A DNA stretch of 64,000 nt, from NCBI GenBank assembly GCA_964612965.1, contig CAZTGB010000001.1, positions 1 through 64,000 on the forward strand, in the 5' to 3' direction. A model generated the notes under the pieces. It searched no databases and had not been told where the DNA came from. It saw nothing but the letters and a program-made list of their open reading frames with translations. The position numbers were made by a program, and so were the translations under genes. This DNA comes from CAZTGB01 sp964612965 (lineage in GTDB: Bacteria; Patescibacteriota; Microgenomatia; UBA8517). Below are positions 59,400 to 64,000 of this stretch, one piece after another. How positions within the stretch are numbered: position 1 is the first letter of the stretch; each line of letters begins with the position of its first letter.

Positions 59400-61985
59400 T
59401 TAATAAGGTAGACTCGGTGAACTAGGACAGAAAATAGGGGCCTTTGATGCATATGTAGCCCTCCAATCTGCATTCAACAAATTAATTTTTAATTGTTCCA
59501 CATTAAATCCCGATCCAAAAAGTGGGGGAGGGTATGATCCTCCCGGATCAAGAACTGTTACAGGAAATAATATATATCCGGGTAAATATCCGTATTCTTG
59601 CAGTGCTTGTTCATCAGTTTTTCCAGCGACACAATCATTTCTAAGTGTGTTAACCATACAAGAAATTTTATCTTCTATGGTTTGGAGTTGATTAATATTA
59701 CAACCAAAATGTGATTTAGAAAGTCCTTCTAAATCATCACTCATAAGTCCGCCGTTTTCATTTAATGCAATTCCTACCGCCCAGAACGGATTTAGTTTTT
59801 TACCATTACATGATGTTGCTGCGGCTGCCTGAATAACTTTGTCATAATAATATGCACCCTTTTTATCTTTTTCAAATAACCACAGCTTGCAAGAACCTGT
59901 TCCTGTTGAAGTTGGGGTACATACACCATTCTCAATAGGCGTTCCATACCCTTTTGGCCTAAGTGCCGTTTGAATCCCTTTTAAGAAATATTCATATACA
60001 GAACCTATATGTGGGAATGTAAGTTGAGCACCCCCACCAGCACCATCTTTTGGGAAATTACTAACTTTAAATTCAAGTGATCCATTGTTTGGAGTTTCAC
60101 TTTCTGAACCGTCATACGTAACATTTGACACGGCAGGAATGTCAGCAATGCAGGTTACGGGGGATCCCTCACCAACTTTTGGAAACATTTTACGAAATGT
60201 CGAACCTGAATCAGCTACTGTTGAACTAAATATTTCATCAGCATTAGGAACTTTGATATCGGTTTTAACAACCAAATAGACTTCCGCATTACAAACAATA
60301 CTTTCTTCTGGACATTTTTTGTCCTTGCCCGTGACGGGATCGGTACAAATTTTCTCAACCACTGTTTGATGACACAAAGTCTCCGTTATTCGGTATGTTA
60401 CATCTGGAATTATTATTTCCTTGGTGTCTCCCGGCTCCCTATCTCCCGGGAATAGATTGTCTCCGGGATTTGTCCGAACATTAACGGCGGTACAAGCAGC
60501 TCCACTACCAGAATCTCCATCGCTCTTAAGTTTTTCAGTTGTTTCAGGCAGCTTTTCGCTTTCATACCCTTGTGGAATATATGTTGTGTTTAATAAGTCA
60601 GATAACTCCTTCACCTCTTTCGTGTGAGCAAAATAAAGCGGGGCACTTTTCTGGTTTTCAGAATCATATCCATCACTGTCAATAGCTGTTCCATTAGATG
60701 GTTTGAATTGAACATCTAAAATCCTTTCAGCGCCTTTTATGTCAGTTGTATTAGAAAGGGGAATAAAGTGGTACATTTCAGACCATTCACCATTAACAAA
60801 AACATCAGTAGGATCAAGATCTATACAAATTAATTTTTTAATAAAGGGAATAATTACACAAGTTTTTCCTCTCCATTCGTTGTAGGCTTTTTGATAGTAA
60901 ATGGATTCTTTAAAAGGCTCTCCATTTTCATCAGACCAGGGAAGTGGTGGTTTTCGCTTGTCCCATATTGAAGCTAAACCATCACTTACAATTTGTGGTC
61001 CTATTCCAGGGGCAATGGCAAGGAATCTACTTAAAGCTCTCTCAAAAGTTCTACTAAGACCTAAATCGTCTTTATCCCATTCACTTAATCTATACTCTTC
61101 ACCAGCGTTACAAGGAACGGGGGTAACTGGGCCAATTCCGAACCAATATTTACTTTCAGCACACCCAACTATTTGATCATGATTCAATTTACTAGTTTCT
61201 TCTTTCCCCGTATCTTCATCTATAAAATCAAGTTCTTCAGAAACATTTTCGATTGATCTTATACGCTCGGCATCTTGTATTATGGATGGTAGCAGTTTTT
61301 TAACAGGTCCTGAAAAGTTAACCGTCTGATCATCGCTTGCTACTCCATATTCAGCTCTGTCATTAACTCCAGACAAATACCAACTAGCATATTCATTAAC
61401 TTTTGTAGCATCATCAAATTCATCGACGCCATCGAGAGAATTTCTTACTTGTTCAGTATTTCCCAGAATTGGGAACATAGAGTCAGTTAGCTCGACATAT
61501 AAATTATGTTCTCGAACAAGAAGATCAGGACTGCAAGTAAAATCTATAGTTCCTTGACCAGGTTTAATCTTACAATCTTTTCTACCTACAACGTCAAAAT
61601 CCTCAATAAAATTAAGTTCATTGCTACAAAACAAAGCTTTACCCGCGTCCCCACACGGAGCTCCTTGATACGGTCTTAATGAGTGAAATTCAGGATCATC
61701 TGTGTCGCTACAAGGAAATTTAATCTTTGGAAAAGCTTCCACGTCAGGTGCTGTTGGAGGAATAGTTGCCTGAACAGAACCCGGTACTTGGCTGCAACTA
61801 TTGCCCCCAGGTATTTGGTCACAGCACTGGACACTGCCATCATCTAAATCACAGTGAATTTTTCCTCTTGGACACTGACCAACAGAATTTACTGGCGCAG
61901 AACATGCAGCTTTAGATAAATCAGGAAAAGTAAAACTTAGAGCGATGGCGAATAAAAAAACAACAATTTTAGACAGATTTTTCAT
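59400..61985 (-). CDS. Large Cys-rich secreted protein with lysozyme-like tail
   Basis: 861 aa. A signal peptide (MKNLSKIVVFLFAIALSFTF) is followed by a Cys-rich N-terminus (CPRGKIHCDLDDGSVQCCDQ) and a long extracellular region. The last ~120 residues look lytic-transglycosylase-like: NPFWAVGIALNENGGLMSDD, with a Glu where SLT enzymes have the catalytic one. It is a candidate VirB1-like wall hydrolase or tip protein. Overall family not recognised. Disulfides are likely, as Cys number is high. Confidence 0.72.
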   Translation of the reverse strand: MKNLSKIVVFLFAIALSFTFPDLSKAACSAPVNSVGQCPRGKIHCDLDDGSVQCCDQIPGGNSCSQVPGSVQATIPPTAPDVEAFPKIKFPCSDTDDPEFHSLRPYQGAPCGDAGKALFCSNELNFIEDFDVVGRKDCKIKPGQGTIDFTCSPDLLVREHNLYVELTDSMFPILGNTEQVRNSLDGVDEFDDATKVNEYASWYLSGVNDRAEYGVASDDQTVNFSGPVKKLLPSIIQDAERIRSIENVSEELDFIDEDTGKEETSKLNHDQIVGCAESKYWFGIGPVTPVPCNAGEEYRLSEWDKDDLGLSRTFERALSRFLAIAPGIGPQIVSDGLASIWDKRKPPLPWSDENGEPFKESIYYQKAYNEWRGKTCVIIPFIKKLICIDLDPTDVFVNGEWSEMYHFIPLSNTTDIKGAERILDVQFKPSNGTAIDSDGYDSENQKSAPLYFAHTKEVKELSDLLNTTYIPQGYESEKLPETTEKLKSDGDSGSGAACTAVNVRTNPGDNLFPGDREPGDTKEIIIPDVTYRITETLCHQTVVEKICTDPVTGKDKKCPEESIVCNAEVYLVVKTDIKVPNADEIFSSTVADSGSTFRKMFPKVGEGSPVTCIADIPAVSNVTYDGSESETPNNGSLEFKVSNFPKDGAGGGAQLTFPHIGSVYEYFLKGIQTALRPKGYGTPIENGVCTPTSTGTGSCKLWLFEKDKKGAYYYDKVIQAAAATSCNGKKLNPFWAVGIALNENGGLMSDDLEGLSKSHFGCNINQLQTIEDKISCMVNTLRNDCVAGKTDEQALQEYGYLPGYILFPVTVLDPGGSYPPPLFGSGFNVEQLKINLLNADWRATYASKAPIFCPSSPSLPY

Positions 61986-62008
61986 GAACCCTTTAATTAT
62001 ATACGAAG

Positions 62009-62281
62009 TTAAATAGTTATTTTGAATTGAGTTACTTTAGCTCCGGTTATCTTTTCTATTATTACAAGGACCAGATATGAAAGAAGAATTACTAAAAGTC
62101 CTCCTATGGCATATGTAATTGTTTTTTTGGCTCCCTCAGCAGCTTTTGGATCCCCACCTGATGTTATGTATTTAATTCCGCCCGAAACAAGAAGAATAAA
62201 AAGAACAATTCCAGCCAAAGATATTATGGCTCCGACAGCATTTTGGAAAAGTGTTTCTAATTCATTTAAACGTGGAGGCAT
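62009..62281 (-). CDS. VirB2/TrbC-like pilin subunit 1
   Basis: 90 aa with two membrane helices joined by the shared motif SGGIKYITSGGDPKAAEGAKK, then LLVILLSYLVLVIIEKITG. It has a short N-terminus and no signal peptide. One of at least six tandem paralogs. Confidence 0.82.
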   Translation of the reverse strand: MPPRLNELETLFQNAVGAIISLAGIVLFILLVSGGIKYITSGGDPKAAEGAKKTITYAIGGLLVILLSYLVLVIIEKITGAKVTQFKITI

Positions 62282-62328
62282 ACTAAAACAATTTTAGTGC
62301 GAAGAGAGATTAAGAGCAAGGGAGAGAA

Positions 62329-62670
62329 CTACTGTCCGATCGTTGGAATAGTCAGTGAGAAAATATCAACCCCAAAGAAAGTCTTGATAAGTGCAAGTAT
62401 TGCCCAAGCGGCAAAAACGATAACAAGCCCTACAAGTGCGGCTGTAATTTGGTTCCTTGCTCCCTCAGTTTGCGCTTTGTCTCCACCTGAAGCTATCCAT
62501 TTAATTCCTCCAATAACTAAGATAAAGAAGAAAACAATTGCAGCTACAACCAAAGTCATTCGAATCAAACCTGAGACAATTGAGGGGATAGTTAAGTTTG
62601 TAAGAGATGAAAATTCTCCCACATTTTGTTTTAATTCAATTTTATCTTGTGCAAGTAGTACATTAAACAT
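62329..62670 (-). CDS. VirB2/TrbC-like pilin subunit 2
   Basis: 113 aa: MFNVLLAQDKIELKQN then helix one, the loop GGIKWIASGGDKAQTEGARNQ, helix two, and LIKTFFGVDIFSLTIP at the C-terminus. The VLLAQ start resembles a processed leader. Confidence 0.82.
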   Translation of the reverse strand: MFNVLLAQDKIELKQNVGEFSSLTNLTIPSIVSGLIRMTLVVAAIVFFFILVIGGIKWIASGGDKAQTEGARNQITAALVGLVIVFAAWAILALIKTFFGVDIFSLTIPTIGQ

Positions 62671-62680
62671 ATCTGATTGA

Positions 62681-63001
62681 TTATTGAATTATGAGCGGAC
62701 CGATGTCAATAGTCAAGATATTTAGACCAAAAAACTTTTCTATGAGTTGAATTACAGCAAAAGCCATAAAAAGAAGGACAATTCCTATTATCCCATTTGT
62801 AAGTTTAGACCGAGCACCCTCAACTGCCTGTTTGTCTCCACCAGATGTCATCCATCCAATAGCCCCCATTAAAAAAACTGCAAAAAATATTAAGGATCCC
62901 CCTAAAAGAGTTAGTCCAATTAGTTTAGGTAGGAAAAGCGCAAAAAAAGCAGATCCCGTTTTTCCTTGCAGTGCCGGTCCGAGTACTGGGTTATTAATCA
63001 T
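62681..63001 (-). CDS. VirB2/TrbC-like pilin subunit 3
   Basis: About 106 aa starting MINNPVLGPALQG. Loop motif GAIGWMTSGGDKQAVEGARSK; C-terminus LIEKFFGLNILTIDIG. ATG at 63001 is preferred over TTG at 63019. Confidence 0.82.
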   Translation of the reverse strand: MINNPVLGPALQGKTGSAFFALFLPKLIGLTLLGGSLIFFAVFLMGAIGWMTSGGDKQAVEGARSKLTNGIIGIVLLFMAFAVIQLIEKFFGLNILTIDIGPLIIQ

Positions 63002-63032
63002 ATATATAAAATGTGGCAAGACTTATTTACCA

Positions 63033-63395
63033 TTATAGTTTAGAAAATAAAGCCTCCAGATTAAGAATTCCGAAATCTCCAAAACCAAGTATTATCCCTA
63101 TTAAATCAATTACAAAGATTGCAACAACTGTAATAACAAGACCAGTTATTCCTGTCACTATTTTTTTACGGCTCCCTTCAAGTGCTTGTTTGTCACTTCC
63201 TGCTGAAATTATTCCAATCGCCCCAATAAAAAAAACAAAGATAAACCAGATGAAAGCGATTATTGTCATAAGGCCAACTGCAGAAGAAAGAAAAGTTGAA
63301 AAAGTACCAACCGCGCCATCCGGACCAGTTCCCTCAAGACCTAGCGGGCCATATCCTCTTAAGTCCCCAAAATCTATTTGTGCTAAGGTTTTCAT
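63033..63395 (-). CDS. VirB2/TrbC-like pilin subunit 4
   Basis: About 120 aa starting MKTLAQIDFGDLRG, with a Gly-rich N-terminus. Loop motif GAIGIISAGSDKQALEGSRKK. The minus-strand TATACT at 63402-63407 is 6 nt before the ATG at 63395, which selects this start and implies a leaderless message. Confidence 0.8.
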   Translation of the reverse strand: MKTLAQIDFGDLRGYGPLGLEGTGPDGAVGTFSTFLSSAVGLMTIIAFIWFIFVFFIGAIGIISAGSDKQALEGSRKKIVTGITGLVITVVAIFVIDLIGIILGFGDFGILNLEALFSKL

Positions 63396-63401
63396 GACGT
63401 A

Positions 63402-63407
63402 AGTATA
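63402..63407 (-). promoter_or_regulatory. -10 of pilin 4 (leaderless)
   Basis: Minus-strand TATACT, 6 nt before the ATG at 63395. Confidence 0.5.
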
Positions 63408-63432
63408 CGACATATCAGCGTCCTTGGACACT

Positions 63433-63556
63433 GTTATATAGTCATCTTAAAACAAAATGTCATTTTTTACATTTTGTTTGACAAGTATAGAATTCCTATA
63501 TATCGAAATCAAAAAAGATGAACAAATCTATTATTTTGTTTTGAGTTCGCTATAAC
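63433..63556 (-). repeat. Two-hairpin intergenic repeat, copy B
   Basis: A diverged copy of the element at 4560-4671. Conserved are TTATATAGTCAT, CAAAATGT-N8-ACATTTTG, and a second imperfect hairpin CGAAATCAAAA/TTTTGAGTTCG. It ends TATAAC and overlaps the stop of pilin 5 by a few bases. Confidence 0.7.
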
Positions 63557-63903
63557 GTTGGAATTACTGGATTCAAAATAAAGTTTGGATCTTTAAATAT
63601 TAATTGACCAAAAATAGCTGCAAGTACAAATGCTCCAGCTGCAAAAGCCAGCCCAATTAAAGTTTGATAAATTTTAGCCCAGGCCCCTGCTACCTTTTTA
63701 CTATCATCCCCGGCACTCATAAAAGCATACCCTGCCAAAACCAAGTTAATTAAAGCGTAAATTCCAGCTCCAATAATTAACGTCTTAAGAGCAACATTAA
63801 GAAGTTGTCCTAAGTTCTGTCCCGGATTTCCAGTATACCTTGAAAGTCCAGCGGGGGCGGATATATTTCCAAAGGGATTACTCTGAGCTAAAAGGTTTTT
63901 CAT
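63550..63903 (-). CDS. VirB2/TrbC-like pilin subunit 5
   Basis: About 117 aa starting MKNLLAQSNPFGNIS. Loop LAGYAFMSAGDDSKKVAGAW; the motif is more diverged, with DD for GD. The start lies 2 nt after the stop of the next pilin. Confidence 0.78.
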   Translation of the reverse strand: MKNLLAQSNPFGNISAPAGLSRYTGNPGQNLGQLLNVALKTLIIGAGIYALINLVLAGYAFMSAGDDSKKVAGAWAKIYQTLIGLAFAAGAFVLAAIFGQLIFKDPNFILNPVIPTL

Positions 63904-63905
63904 GT

Positions 63906-64000
63906 TTATATAATATCGACTCCAATGATTTGTCCAATCAATTTTACTATCCAATAGGAAGCAAATACAACAATGAAGCCAATTAGAGCACTTGTTGCTG
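63906..64000 (-). CDS. Pilin-like subunit 6, C-terminal fragment cut by the window edge
   Basis: The last 30 codons before TAA at 63906-63908 encode ATSALIGFIVVFASYWIVKL and IGQIIGVDII, matching the second helix and the FGVDI/FGLNI end of the neighbouring pilins. The gene continues beyond 64000. Confidence 0.68.
   Translation of the reverse strand, partial: ATSALIGFIVVFASYWIVKLIGQIIGVDII

Noticed and set aside
62832..63402. Plus-strand frames through the pilin genes
   Set aside because: They run antisense to membrane segments and are Pro/Lys/Ser-rich without start signals.
1..64000. CRISPR array or rRNA operon
   Set aside because: No regularly spaced direct repeats and no rRNA-like stretches were seen.

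Overview
The window reads as chromosomal DNA of a small-genome, AT-rich bacterium with the standard code (many genes end in TGA). Genes are tightly packed, with ATGA or TAATG overlaps. The inventory fits a Candidate Phyla Radiation / Patescibacteria member, most likely Microgenomates-like: a VirB2-type pilin array, a DUF4012 protein, a VanW protein, a PrgI/VirB4 pair and a minimal replication-origin region. That placement is an inference, since no 16S gene is present. Four runs of exactly ten N (2169-2178, 12401-12410, 27158-27167, 48701-48710) mark scaffold gaps inside genes, and the left edge coincides with the end of an insertion sequence.

Layout. 1-1641: a complete IS1634-type insertion sequence. 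1.7-10.8 kb: a UvrD-type helicase-nuclease, an Ala-rich helical protein, MBL-fold hydrolase, CutA, aldehyde dehydrogenase, an AbiEii-type nucleotidyltransferase and RmuC. 10.8-18.7 kb: metG, then an envelope-glycan block (GT2, a GT39-like gene with an in-frame TGA, a WecA/MraY-like transferase, a UbiA-type phosphoribosyltransferase) and a winged-helix regulator. 18.7-24.4 kb: PEGA/SH3 protein, tRNA-Cys, M23 peptidase, NUDIX, an AlkA-like glycosylase and a PIN module. 24.5-26.6 kb: groES-groEL under a CIRCE-like operator. 26.5-36.4 kb: solute-binding protein, VanW protein, DedA, a TsaC-TsaE fusion next to tsaD, and valS behind a T-box leader. 36.3-43.6 kb: rplY, DUF4012, RNase H, O-antigen-ligase-like protein, then jag-yidC-yidD-rnpA-rpmH facing dnaA. 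43.6-46.3 kb: dnaA, oriC and dnaN. 46.3-64 kb: a type IV secretion-like locus, almost all on the minus strand, interrupted by a plus-strand island with HicBA, MNT/HEPN and two unknown genes.

The secretion locus holds at least six VirB2-like small membrane proteins, a VirB6/TrbL-like membrane protein, a Cys-rich secreted protein with a lysozyme-like tail, a PrgI protein, a VirB4 ATPase with its N-terminal domain on a separate gene, and an M23 peptidase. No relaxase or coupling ATPase is visible, so surface-appendage, uptake or secretion roles are as plausible as conjugation.

Regulation is unusually legible. About ten genes have a -10 hexamer 5-8 nt before ATG, implying leaderless mRNAs. valS has a T-box with a very short Stem I, groES-groEL a CIRCE-like operator, and oriC a DnaA-trio tract. 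A 24-nt element abuts three start codons, and a 112-124 bp two-hairpin repeat occurs at two places 59 kb apart.
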